Assembly: GCA_964639935.1 (NCBI GenBank)
Contig: CAZXGT010000002.1
Coordinates: 20,282-84,281 of the forward strand
Direction of reading: 5' to 3'
DNA length: 64,000 nucleotides
Source: CALNYS01 sp964639935
GTDB lineage: Bacteria; Planctomycetota; Phycisphaerae; Phycisphaerales; UBA1924
A program made the position numbers and the translations under genes. This document shows positions 52,796-61,575 of the stretch, piece by piece (the stretch's first letter is position 1; each line of letters begins with the position of its first letter). A model generated the notes under the pieces. It was not told where the DNA came from and did no database searches. It was given only the letters and a program-made list of their open reading frames with translations.

Positions 52796-53896
52796 TTGGG
52801 CGGCGCGGGTCTGTTGCGTTCTGGCAACGCGGGCCGTTTCGCGACGGCGGCGCTGGCGGCGGCGCTGGCGTGCGGCCCCACGGCGGCTCTTCCTGAGGCG
52901 CACGAGGCGATCGCTGTTTTCTCGGACGCCCGGGCGGCGCTGGATCGGCTCGAGGCCCCGCGGGCGCTGACGGATCCGGCGGGCGTCACCGGCGCCGCGG
53001 TGACGATCCGTTCGGGCGGGAGGGTCGTGGCGCGGGCGGCGTCGGCGGATTGGGAGCGCGGGATGGTTCTCGGGGCGCTGACCGACGCGCTCACGGCGTT
53101 TCGGCAGACCGGGCTCGTGGAGAGGGACGCGACCCGCGATGGCCGGCTGATTGAGCTTGCCAGGGCGTCGACGCTCGAGCTCGAGCTCGCGGGCGAGCTG
53201 ACCCCGCTGGCGGGCGACGCCTTCGCGGACGCCGCGCTGTCGATGAGCCCGGGTCTTCACGGGGCGGCGGCGAAGGTCGGGGATCGGGTGAGCATGATCT
53301 TCCCGGACCAGATGCTCTCGACCGGAACGCCGGCGCCGCGGGCGCTGGCGGCGGCGTGCGCGGGGCTCGGGCTCACCAACCGTCCTCTCGGCGAGCTTCG
53401 GCGGGAGGAGGGCGTGCGGGTCTTCCGGTTCGAGACGCTGAGTCTGGCGCAGCTCGAGCCGTTCTCGGCGCCGGTGTTTCTGCATCGCGGCGGGCGCACG
53501 AGGCCGCTCTCGAGCGTGGTGGGCTCGAATCTGGTCGAGTTCGGGCAGGGGCTCTCTGGCGCGCTCGTCGCGCGGGCGTGGCCGGGCGAGGAAGCGGTCG
53601 GGATGCTCGGGACGTACAGGCCGCTGGCGGATCGGTTCGATCCGCTGATCGCGAGCGCTGAGGATCAGGCGCTCTCGGCGCTGGCGATGGCGATGTGGGG
53701 GCGGACGGCGGGAGATCCGTCGGCGTTCGGGGGCGCTCGGGCGGTGCTGGGGGATCTCGAGTCTCGCGTGGCGAGCGGCGAGGAGGCGCTGGGCGCGGTG
53801 ACGGCGGGCCTCGCGGCGCTGGCGATCGAGGAACTCGGGGGCGAGGGGCTCGGCGGGCTCCGCGAGGCGGCCCGGGCGCGGCTTGAGCGGGGCGAC
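52796..53896 (+). CDS. putative exported protein, truncated at a join
   Basis: The start is uncertain; TTG 52796 or TTG 52814 precede a plausible signal peptide (FATAALAAALACGPTAAL). About 360 residues are open. I do not recognise the family; the sequence is Ala/Arg-rich, with blocks such as VTIRSGGRVVARAASADWER and LEPFSAPVFLHRGGRTRPLS, and a helical, toroid-like C-terminal part (DQALSALAMAMWGRTAG). The frame then runs with no stop into the antisense-looking frame of an ABC permease, so the true C-terminus is missing. The break is near 53,890 and probably an assembly join. Confidence 0.5.
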
Positions 53897-53925
53897 GAAC
53901 GGGGAGCGCTGTCGGAGCGAGGTTC
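53875..53925. other. abrupt join between unrelated sequences
   Basis: To the left the open frame encodes an exported planctomycete-like protein (phase 2). To the right the real frame is an ABC permease in phase 0, already well inside its periplasmic domain. Neither gene has its proper end or start here. No insertion sequence, tRNA or attachment repeat explains the change. I read this as a chimeric contig join, with a natural fusion by transfer as the alternative. Confidence 0.7.
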
Positions 53926-56042
53926 GCGTCGGCACCCGCTTCCTCCAGTTCAACCGGCTGTGGATGGAGGGCACGGCGTCGGCCCAGCAGGTGGCTCCGC
54001 ACTACGTCGACTCGACGTTCACCGAGGTCTTCGACTTCGAGGTTCTACACGGCGATCTCCGCACGACGCTCGCCCGGCCGAACCACCTCGCGCTGACGGC
54101 CCCTCTCGCCGTCACCCTCTTCGGCTCGGCGGACGTCGTCGGGCGAACCGTCGACACGGACTTCGGGGACGCGCAGTACGAGGTCGGCGCCGTGATGGCG
54201 GAGCCGCCGTCGAACTCGACCGTCACCTTCGAGGCGCTGACCGGGTGGATCACGCAGAAAGAAAACCTCGAACGGTTCGGCGGCTGGTACAACACCGGCA
54301 CGACCGCCTACGTGCGCCTGCAGGACGGTGTGACGCCGCAGGACCTCGATCCCAAACTCGACGCCTTCAGCGAGCGGCACTTCGCCGAACACCGGGACGG
54401 ACGAGCGACCCAGACCCTGCGTCCGCTTCTGGAGGAGCACGCCCGGACCACGAACAGCAGCATGCTGCTGAAGCTTCTGGCCGGCATCGCGCTGGCCGTC
54501 CTTCTGGTTGCCACCATCAACTTCACGAACCTGACGACGGCACGCGGCCTCGACCGGATGAGCGAGGTCGGCATGCGGCGTGCCCTCGGCGCCGGTCGGA
54601 AGGAGCTGATCGGGCAGTTTCTGGCCGAATCGGTCCTGATGGCGCTTCTCGCGCTTCTCCTCGCGGGGGCCCTGGTTCTCGCCACCCTCCCCGCGTTCAA
54701 CGGACTGCTGGACGTCTCGCTCTCGCTCGACCCCGGGCATGTGCCCGCCATGACGCTCCTCGCCGTGCTCGTGGGACTCGCCGTGGGCGTCTACCCCGCC
54801 CTCCACCTGACGCGGGCAACCACCGCCGATTCCCTCCGCGGGCAATTCCGCCATAGCGCGTCCGGGCAATGGGTGCGCCGGATTCTCGTCGTCGGCCAGT
54901 TCGCGGTCTCCGTCGCACTCATCGCGGGGGCCCTCGGCGTCTGGCTCCAGATCGACCACCTCAAGTCCCAGGATCCCGGCTTCGACCAAGAGCACGTCTT
55001 CGCCCTGCCGATCACGACGGCTCCCTTCGACAGCACGGCCGCCGCCATCGGGCCCCTCACGGGCATGCAGCGCCAGATCGAGCGGCTCCCGGGCGTCATC
55101 GCGACGAGTTTTACCGGGACCGTCCCGACGCGCTACGACCGAAATTACAACACGTACACGCCCGAAGGGGCGAGCGGGGAATCCATCAGCCTCCGGCAGG
55201 AGACCGTCGGGGATCGCTACTTCGAGACGCTGGGCATCGAGATCGCGGAGGGGCAGACGTTCCGGCCGCGCGAGTATACCTCGGGAAGCGCGATGATTCA
55301 GAATGGGGGCATCATCAACCAGGCCGCTGCCGACCGACTCCGCGCGATGACGGGCCGCGACGCGGTGGTAGGGCTCACGCTCCGCCCCGGCGGATCCGAC
55401 ACCGCCGTCCCGATCGTGGGCGTCACCCGGGCCTTTCAGAACGACTCCGCCGTCCGGGCCACCCAGCCGACGATTCACTACTACGGCGGGCGCGGCTTCC
55501 AATGGTACGAGTACCTCGCGATTCGCGTCGCCCCCGGGTCGACCGGGGAGGTCCTCGACGGCCTGCAGGCCGAGTGGTCGGCAGTCTACGGCACGGTGCC
55601 GTTCGACCCGGTTTTCCTCGACGATGCACTGGATGCCCTCTACGAAACGCAGGAGCAGATCGGCACCCTGGCAGGACTCGCGGCCGGGCTCGCCGTCATC
55701 ATCGCCTGTCTCGGCATCTTCGGACTCGCCGCCTTTCAGATCCGGCAGCGGCTGAAAGAGATCACCGTCCGGAAGGTGTTGGGTGCCTCCACGCGCTCGA
55801 TCGTGCAGCTGCTCACGAAAGACGTCGCCCGGCTGGCGCTGATTTCGTTCGGGATCGCGATCCCGGCGGCGTACGTCGGCCTTCAGCGCTGGCTGGACGA
55901 CTTCGCGACCCGCATCGACCCCGGCGTCGGCCTTTTCGGCGGCGCCTGCCTGCTCCTCCTCGGGCTCGCCGTCGCAACGGTTGGCGTGCAGGCCCTGCGT
56001 GCCGCCCGCACCGATCCCGCCCCCGTGCTCCAACGCGAATGA
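53883..56042 (+). CDS. FtsX/MacB-type ABC permease, N-terminally truncated
   Basis: 719 residues counted from ATG 53883, but this ATG is probably in left-hand sequence and not the native start. Compared with the downstream paralogs, the first TM helix and the first ~90-100 residues are missing. The rest includes the MacB-like periplasmic core, FtsX helices (LLAGIALAVLLVATINFTNL, VLMALLALLLAGALVLATL), a second core and the final TM block (GLAAGLAVIIACLGIFGLAA). A short RLKEITVRKVLGAS motif matches the paralogs. Such permeases work with a LolD/MacB-type ATPase, none of which is in the window. Confidence 0.78.
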   Translation: MSGATNGERCRSEVRVGTRFLQFNRLWMEGTASAQQVAPHYVDSTFTEVFDFEVLHGDLRTTLARPNHLALTAPLAVTLFGSADVVGRTVDTDFGDAQYEVGAVMAEPPSNSTVTFEALTGWITQKENLERFGGWYNTGTTAYVRLQDGVTPQDLDPKLDAFSERHFAEHRDGRATQTLRPLLEEHARTTNSSMLLKLLAGIALAVLLVATINFTNLTTARGLDRMSEVGMRRALGAGRKELIGQFLAESVLMALLALLLAGALVLATLPAFNGLLDVSLSLDPGHVPAMTLLAVLVGLAVGVYPALHLTRATTADSLRGQFRHSASGQWVRRILVVGQFAVSVALIAGALGVWLQIDHLKSQDPGFDQEHVFALPITTAPFDSTAAAIGPLTGMQRQIERLPGVIATSFTGTVPTRYDRNYNTYTPEGASGESISLRQETVGDRYFETLGIEIAEGQTFRPREYTSGSAMIQNGGIINQAAADRLRAMTGRDAVVGLTLRPGGSDTAVPIVGVTRAFQNDSAVRATQPTIHYYGGRGFQWYEYLAIRVAPGSTGEVLDGLQAEWSAVYGTVPFDPVFLDDALDALYETQEQIGTLAGLAAGLAVIIACLGIFGLAAFQIRQRLKEITVRKVLGASTRSIVQLLTKDVARLALISFGIAIPAAYVGLQRWLDDFATRIDPGVGLFGGACLLLLGLAVATVGVQALRAARTDPAPVLQRE

Positions 56043-56063
56043 GTGTGAGGATGAGGTTTGGGG

Positions 56064-56111
56064 GATGAGGGTCAGGGGCTGGCATCTCTGCCGGTCCCCG
56101 ATCCTCTGCAC
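56064..56111. repeat. intergenic inverted-repeat element, copy 1
   Basis: Core GATGAGGGTCA...GGCTGGCATC...GATCCTC in the 167-nt spacer after the first permease. It aligns with the elements at 58746 and 61504. The arms here are imperfect. Confidence 0.6.
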
Positions 56112-56209
56112 CCTCCACTCCCTCAGCACCCTCTACCCAGGCCTCGCCCCCCAAAACCGAAAACCAGGAACTGGGAACTGGAAACCAGAAACCGACCACC
56201 GCCTGATCC

Positions 56210-58717
56210 ATGCTGAACCTCAACGTTTTTGCCGCCTTCCGCACCCTGCGCCGGAAGCCGGTGTTCACGCTGCTCAACGGAGCAGGTCTCGCCATCGGCA
56301 TGACGTGCTGCCTGTTGATCGGCCTTTACGTCCAGCACGAGCTGAGCTACGACGACCACCAGCCGTACGCAGACCGGACCTACCGCGTTGTGCAGAAGGA
56401 CGTGGAAGATGGTGGCGGAAACTCGTTCCTGGGGGATGGCGCGCTGCCGATCCTGCGGTCGTCGGTTCCGGCAGTTGAGCAGGTCGTCCGCGTGGCCGAC
56501 GAGGCGCGCGACGTGACGGTTCTCCGGGAAAGCGGCACGAACGAGAAGTTCTCTGAAGACCACTTTGCGTTTGCCGATGCCGGCGCCTTCAAGATCTTCG
56601 ACTGGACGATCGTCCAGGGAGAGCGCGAGAACCTCCTGGCTGCCCCCGACGTCGCGATTCTGTCCGAGTCGGCCGCCGAGCGGTATTTCGGCGGCGCAGG
56701 TGCGATCGGGCAGACGCTTCGCATCTCGCAGAACGGCAACGATGTCGACCTCACGGTGCAGGCCATCATGGCTGATCCGACCGAGCCCAGCCATCTGGAG
56801 GTCGACGTGCTGGCCTCCTTCGGCGCCAACGCCGCCCTCTGGGGACAGCCGCCCAGCGCGGTGTTTAGCAGCTTCTGGTTTCCGTCCTCGAACATGTACG
56901 TCCTGCTGGACGAGGGAGCCGATGTCGCGAAGGCCGAGACCACGATCCGGGAGCTGGTCGACGAGAACCGAGACCCGGGCGATGCGGCGGAACTCGACGC
57001 AACCCTCCAGCCGATCACCGACATCCACCTCCATTCAGACCTGCTCGGCGAGTCGGCGGGGGGCAACCCGCAGCAGGTGTATCTCTTCATCGCAATCGCC
57101 CTGTTCGTGCTGGGGATCGCGTCGGTCAACTTCGTCAACCTGGCGACGGCCCAAGGCGTGGAGCGAGCTCGTGAGATCGGCGTTCGCCTGAGCCTGGGTG
57201 CGCAGCGCGGGCAGGTCGTGAGGCAGCACCTCCTCGAGTCGCTCCTCGTCAGCGCTACGGCCGGTCTGGGCGCTTTGGCACTCACGGTCGCTCTTTTCCC
57301 GGCCTTCGAGTCGCTGCTCGGGACGGAGCTGTACGGGTCGGTCTACGAAAGTCCGTGGCTGTGGGGCGGCACCGTGGTCGTGGTCCTGCTGACCGGCCTG
57401 GGCGCGGGCAGCTACCCGGCGTTCGTGCTCACGAGCGTCGAGCCCTCGACCGTTCTGCGGAAGCAGGCCACCGGAATGGGGAAGGGAGCCGGCCTGCGCA
57501 GAGGGCTGGTCGTGCTGCAGTTCGCGATCTCTGCCGCGCTCATCGTGGCGACGACCATCGCCTTCCAGCAGCTCGACTACGTCCAATCGGCAGATCTTGG
57601 GTTCGACGAGGAAGAGATCCTCAGCGTACAGGTGGCGGGCAGCTACCCACTGATGAAGCAGGAGATGGAAGCCAACGGGGCGATCCGCGCGGTCGTCGGC
57701 GCGAACTCGAGCCCCGGGCTCGGCATCACCCGGAGACACGAGTACGAGATCAACGGCGAGGCGCCCTCGAACGAGGGGGACAACATTGCCACAAAGATCG
57801 TCGACTTCGGGTTCTTCGAGATGCTCGACGTGGACCTGGTCGCCGGACGCGTCTTCTCTGAGGAGCGGCCCGCGGACATGGGCCGGACGCTCCCCCGCGA
57901 CGAGACGCACTTCGGGTGGTACTACCGCGACAAAGCGGCGGTCGTTAACGAAGCGACGCTGCAGAAATTCGACTGGACGGCCGAGGAAGCGATCGGAAAA
58001 ACGATCCGCCTCACCACGGCCGAGCAGAACACGTACTACTTTGACCTCTCCGCCACCGTGGTGGGCGTCGTCAAAGACTACCACGCAGGTGCCCTCCGCG
58101 CACCGATCGAGCCGATGATGTTCGTCCCGGCACAGTCTCCGAGGCCGGCTGAACAAGACGGGTTCGTACACATCGCGCTGCAGAACATGCTGGTGAAGGT
58201 GAACCCGGGGCAGACTCCGGGGGAGGCGATGCAGGCCGTAAAGCGCGTGTTCAACGAGGTCGCGCCCGGTGAAATCTTCGAGGCGTCGTTCCTCGATGCA
58301 CGCATTGCCGCGCAGTACGAGAACGAGCAGCGGACCGGCTGGATGGTGGGCACCTTCGCCGGACTGGCGCTCTTCGTCGCCTGCCTCGGCCTCTTCGGAC
58401 TCGCCGCCTTCGCCGCGCAGCAGCGCATGAAGGAGATCGGCATCCGCAAGGCCCTCGGCGCGACGGTCCCGAGCATCGTGCGCATGATCTCGTCGGAGTA
58501 CGTCGTGCTGGTCGCCATCGCCATCGCCGTTGCGGCTCCGCTCGCCTATGTCGGCATGTCGCGCTGGCTCGAGGACTTCGCCTACCGGATCGACCTCGGC
58601 GTCCTCCCGCTTATCATCGCGCTTGGCGTCGTGCTCACGGTCGCCCTCGGCACCGTCAGTAGTCAGGCCCTCCGCGCCGCCCGCGTCGACCCCGCCCGGG
58701 TTCTCGGAGATGAGTAG
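56210..58717 (+). CDS. FtsX/MacB-type ABC permease, paralog 2
   Basis: 835 residues from ATG 56210. TM1 lies at about 24-44 (LNGAGLAIGMTCCLLIGLYV). The MacB periplasmic core runs from about 45 to 280, with SESAAERYFGGAGAIGQTLR. Three TMs sit near 290-420, a second core reaches about 700, and three final TMs span 710-825 (VGTFAGLALFVACLGLFGLA). KEIGIRKALGATVPSIVRMI is the conserved cytoplasmic loop. ABC permeases of this two-unit kind move lipids, peptides or drugs, or drive shape changes through the periplasmic domain. There is no ATPase gene adjacent. Confidence 0.88.
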   Translation: MLNLNVFAAFRTLRRKPVFTLLNGAGLAIGMTCCLLIGLYVQHELSYDDHQPYADRTYRVVQKDVEDGGGNSFLGDGALPILRSSVPAVEQVVRVADEARDVTVLRESGTNEKFSEDHFAFADAGAFKIFDWTIVQGERENLLAAPDVAILSESAAERYFGGAGAIGQTLRISQNGNDVDLTVQAIMADPTEPSHLEVDVLASFGANAALWGQPPSAVFSSFWFPSSNMYVLLDEGADVAKAETTIRELVDENRDPGDAAELDATLQPITDIHLHSDLLGESAGGNPQQVYLFIAIALFVLGIASVNFVNLATAQGVERAREIGVRLSLGAQRGQVVRQHLLESLLVSATAGLGALALTVALFPAFESLLGTELYGSVYESPWLWGGTVVVVLLTGLGAGSYPAFVLTSVEPSTVLRKQATGMGKGAGLRRGLVVLQFAISAALIVATTIAFQQLDYVQSADLGFDEEEILSVQVAGSYPLMKQEMEANGAIRAVVGANSSPGLGITRRHEYEINGEAPSNEGDNIATKIVDFGFFEMLDVDLVAGRVFSEERPADMGRTLPRDETHFGWYYRDKAAVVNEATLQKFDWTAEEAIGKTIRLTTAEQNTYYFDLSATVVGVVKDYHAGALRAPIEPMMFVPAQSPRPAEQDGFVHIALQNMLVKVNPGQTPGEAMQAVKRVFNEVAPGEIFEASFLDARIAAQYENEQRTGWMVGTFAGLALFVACLGLFGLAAFAAQQRMKEIGIRKALGATVPSIVRMISSEYVVLVAIAIAVAAPLAYVGMSRWLEDFAYRIDLGVLPLIIALGVVLTVALGTVSSQALRAARVDPARVLGDE

Positions 58718-58745
58718 GGGAAAAGGTGGGTTACGGGTTATAAGT

Positions 58746-58795
58746 GATGAGGGTCAACGGCTGGCATCCGCGCCGGGCCCTGACCCTCTTCACTC
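58746..58795. repeat. intergenic inverted-repeat element, copy 2
   Basis: The best copy. AGGGTCA (58750-58756) and TGACCCT (58781-58787) pair perfectly, and inside them GGCTGGC can pair with GCCGGGCC with a small bulge. It precedes the third permease by about 50 nt, followed by an ACTCGACATTCGACATTC simple repeat. Confidence 0.7.
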
Positions 58796-58811
58796 GGTAC
58801 TCGACATTCGA

Positions 58812-58866
58812 CATTCGAACCTGGAAACCGATCCCACATGCTATCCTCGTACCTAACTACGGCCCT
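58812..58866. repeat. 55-bp sequence duplicated across the N gap, left copy
   Basis: Identical base for base to 58967-59021. It contains the end of the spacer and the first 29 nt of the third permease (ATG 58838). Confidence 0.95.
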
Positions 58867-58966
58867 NNNNNNNNNNNNNNNNNNNNNNNNNNNNNNNNNN
58901 NNNNNNNNNNNNNNNNNNNNNNNNNNNNNNNNNNNNNNNNNNNNNNNNNNNNNNNNNNNNNNNNNN
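58867..58966. other. run of 100 Ns (scaffold gap)
   Basis: Exactly 100 N, a conventional fixed-size filler. Because the same 55 bp ends the left contig and begins the right one, the two probably overlap and nothing is missing; the true sequence would be 155 nt shorter. Confidence 0.95.
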
Positions 58967-59021
58967 CATTCGAACCTGGAAACCGATCCCACATGCTATC
59001 CTCGTACCTAACTACGGCCCT
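58967..59021. repeat. 55-bp sequence duplicated across the N gap, right copy
   Basis: Exact copy of 58812-58866. The real gene then continues at 59022. Confidence 0.95.
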
Positions 59022-61479
59022 TCGTTCCCTCCGGCGCCGGCCCGTATTCGCGACAGTCAACGTCCTCGGACTCACGATCGGGATGGCGTGTTGCCTGCTG
59101 ATCGGCATGTACGTGCAAAACGAGCTCTCCTACGACCGCTTCCATGAAGACGCCGACCGGATCCACCGGGTGGTGCAACGCGGAGACCAGAACCTTACGG
59201 GCATCGGGGACGGCGCCCTTCCCGTGTTGCGGGAGGAGGTGCCAGGGATCGACCAGGTCGTCCGCGTCTATCGCCAGACGCAGACGTTGGTCGTGGAGGA
59301 CGAGACCGGGGGGACGCAGCCGTACGAAACCTCCCGCTTCGTCTTCGCCGATGCGGGCCTGTTCGAGCTGTTCGACTTCCCCCTCGTGCATGGCACGCCC
59401 GAGGCTGTACTCGATGAGCCGAACGAGATCGTTCTCTCCGAGACGACGGCCCGTCGATACTTCGGCACGACCGATGCCGTCGGGAAAACCCTCTCGCTGG
59501 ATGGCGAGCGCACCCTGACGGTCTCGGGCGTGATGGAGGATCTGCCGGCAAACACGCATTTCGACTTCAAAATGGCGGCGTCATTTGGCACCTTCTACGC
59601 CGCAACGGGGCGCGATGCGGACGCCATCGTCGGGAGTTTCTGGTACCCGTTTTCGGCGACCTACGTCCGGCTCGCGGAAACCGCCGACCCGGTCGCCGTC
59701 GGGGCGAAAGTCGACGCGGCAATCAACGAGCGGCGGCGTCCCGACGTAGCGCAAGCGTACGACGAGGGGCTGCAGGCCGTCACCGACATCCATCTGAATC
59801 CAACGCTCGACGCGGGAGATAGAAAGCTCACACGGATCTACGTGTTCGGGGCGATTGCCCTGTTCATCCTGGGCATCGCGTGCATTAACTTTGTCAACCT
59901 CTCCACCGCCCGGGCGGTGGAGCGGGCCCGGGAGGTGGGCGTGCGGAAGTCGGTCGGCGCCCACCGGGGGCAGCTGGTGCGGCAGTTTCTCGGGGAGGCC
60001 ATGCTAATCAGCCTGGTCGCGGCGGTCTTCGCGCTGGGGCTCACGGCCGCCCTCCGTCCGGTGCTCGAAGCGATCACGGGGACGACCCTCGCCGTCGGAC
60101 TGATCGGCAATCCGTGGTTCTGGGGCATCGTCCTCGCCGTCATCCTCCTCGCCGGCCTCGGCGCGGGGAGTTATCCCGCCTTCTTCCTCACCCGCTACCA
60201 GCCCGCCGCGGTCGTGCGAGGAAGCCACGGCACAAACCGTGGAGGCGGCGCTCGTCTCCGGCAGGGCCTCGTGGTCACCCAGTTTGCGATCTCGGTCGTC
60301 CTCATCGTGGCGGCCACGGTGGCCTACCAGCAGCTGACGTACATGCAGGACGCCCGGCTCGGCTTCGACGATGCGCAGCTCGTGACGATGGATGCGCCGG
60401 AGGATTACCTCCGGCTGAAGGACGAGATGGAGACGCGGAGCAAGATCCTGCAGGTGACCGCGGCGAGCGTCGAGCCGGGACTGAGTTCCGGGTACGGCGT
60501 TCGCTATGAAATCGATGGCCGGGCGCCCGAGGACCCGGAGGAGCGTCTCAACATGCAGGTCGTTGACTTCGGCTTCTTTCAGGCGCTGGGTGTGGACGTC
60601 ATTGCCGGACGCCCCTTCGACCCCGACCGTCCGTCAGATATCGGGGAAGCGCGGCGCGGCGATCAGCACGCAGGCTTTTTCTACCGGGATCGCGCTGTCA
60701 TGCTCAACCGAACCGCCGTTGAGAAAATGGGCTGGACGCCCGAAGAGGCGCTCGGCCAGACGGTGCGCGTCTACACCGTGGAGGGCGGCACGTACTACCT
60801 GGATCAGTCGGGAACCGTTGTCGGCGTCGTTGAGGACTACCACGTCGAGTCGCTCCGCTCGGCCATTGAGCCGGTCGTCTACCTGCCGATGAAAATCCGC
60901 TTTCCCGGCGATGATGGCACGGCGCAAATCGCGTATGTACAGACTTCTCGGGTGATCGCGAAGATGGCACCGAATACCGTGGATGCCGCCATGGCCACGA
61001 TCCAGGACGCATGGAGCCAGGCGGTGCCCGGCGAAATACTCGACGCCACCTACCTCGACGACCGGCTGGCTCGCCTGTACGAGACGGAGCAGCGCACGAG
61101 CCAGATCATTGCCCTGTTCTCCCTGATCGCCGTTCTCGTGGCGTGCCTCGGGCTGTTCGGCCTGGCCACCTACACGACGAAGCAGCGAGAAAAGGAAATC
61201 GGCATCCGCAAGGCCGTCGGCGCATCGTCCGGGTCGATTGTCCTCCTCCTGTCGTCGACGTTCGTCCGGCTGGTCGGCCTGGCCGTTCTCCTGGCCACCC
61301 CGATCGCGTATCTGCTGGTGCGGTCGTGGCTGTCCGACTTCGCATACCCCATCGATCTTGGCCCCACGCCGTTTGTCGCGGCGGCCGTCCTCGCGCTCAC
61401 CATCGCGCTTGCCACCACCAGCACGCAGGCCCTCCGCGCCGCCCGGGTTGATCCCGCCCGCGTGCTCCGGAACGAGTGA
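58993..61479 (+). CDS. FtsX/MacB-type ABC permease, paralog 3
   Basis: 828 residues from ATG 58993, which opens MLSSYLTTALRSLRRRPVFA like its neighbours. A longer frame that reads back through the N run is an artefact. TM1 is at about 22-42 (VLGLTIGMACCLLIGMYV), the first periplasmic core contains LSETTARRYFGTTDAVGKTL, and the last TMs include ALFSLIAVLVACLGLFGLAT and a KEIGIRKAVGAS loop. After collapsing the gap, the start corresponds to 58838. It is tandem with the paralog upstream (spacer with inverted repeat) and the one downstream. Confidence 0.86.
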   Translation: MLSSYLTTALRSLRRRPVFATVNVLGLTIGMACCLLIGMYVQNELSYDRFHEDADRIHRVVQRGDQNLTGIGDGALPVLREEVPGIDQVVRVYRQTQTLVVEDETGGTQPYETSRFVFADAGLFELFDFPLVHGTPEAVLDEPNEIVLSETTARRYFGTTDAVGKTLSLDGERTLTVSGVMEDLPANTHFDFKMAASFGTFYAATGRDADAIVGSFWYPFSATYVRLAETADPVAVGAKVDAAINERRRPDVAQAYDEGLQAVTDIHLNPTLDAGDRKLTRIYVFGAIALFILGIACINFVNLSTARAVERAREVGVRKSVGAHRGQLVRQFLGEAMLISLVAAVFALGLTAALRPVLEAITGTTLAVGLIGNPWFWGIVLAVILLAGLGAGSYPAFFLTRYQPAAVVRGSHGTNRGGGARLRQGLVVTQFAISVVLIVAATVAYQQLTYMQDARLGFDDAQLVTMDAPEDYLRLKDEMETRSKILQVTAASVEPGLSSGYGVRYEIDGRAPEDPEERLNMQVVDFGFFQALGVDVIAGRPFDPDRPSDIGEARRGDQHAGFFYRDRAVMLNRTAVEKMGWTPEEALGQTVRVYTVEGGTYYLDQSGTVVGVVEDYHVESLRSAIEPVVYLPMKIRFPGDDGTAQIAYVQTSRVIAKMAPNTVDAAMATIQDAWSQAVPGEILDATYLDDRLARLYETEQRTSQIIALFSLIAVLVACLGLFGLATYTTKQREKEIGIRKAVGASSGSIVLLLSSTFVRLVGLAVLLATPIAYLLVRSWLSDFAYPIDLGPTPFVAAAVLALTIALATTSTQALRAARVDPARVLRNE

Positions 61480-61503
61480 GTGTGGGGAGATGAGGTGTGG
61501 GGG

Positions 61504-61549
61504 GATGAGGATCTGGCATCCCTGCCGGGCCGCGACCCTCTTCACTCGC
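61504..61549. repeat. intergenic inverted-repeat element, copy 3
   Basis: GATGAGGATC...TGGCATCCCTGCCGGGCC...GACCCTC, a shortened version that lacks about 5-6 nt of the left inner arm. It precedes the fourth permease; CACTCGCCACTCGACACT follows as in copy 2. Confidence 0.62.
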
Positions 61550-61575
61550 CACTCGACACTGAAAACCAATCCCAT

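Noticed and set aside
53875..53925. Integration site of a mobile element
   Set aside because: No integrase, transposase, tRNA end, terminal inverted repeat or target-site duplication is visible on either side.
52556..54856. A 766-residue fusion protein spanning the join
   Set aside because: After ~53,890 the frame is an Arg/Pro/Gly-rich shadow of the ABC permease, so the fusion is an artefact of the open frame across the join.
58793..58815. ACTCGACATTCGACATTC as a CRISPR or tandem-repeat locus
   Set aside because: Only two or three short imperfect units with no spacers; it is a simple repeat in a spacer.
58744..61479. A 911-residue permease starting at 58744 and reading through N
   Set aside because: The first 83 residues are spacer sequence and translated N; the conserved paralog start is ATG 58993.
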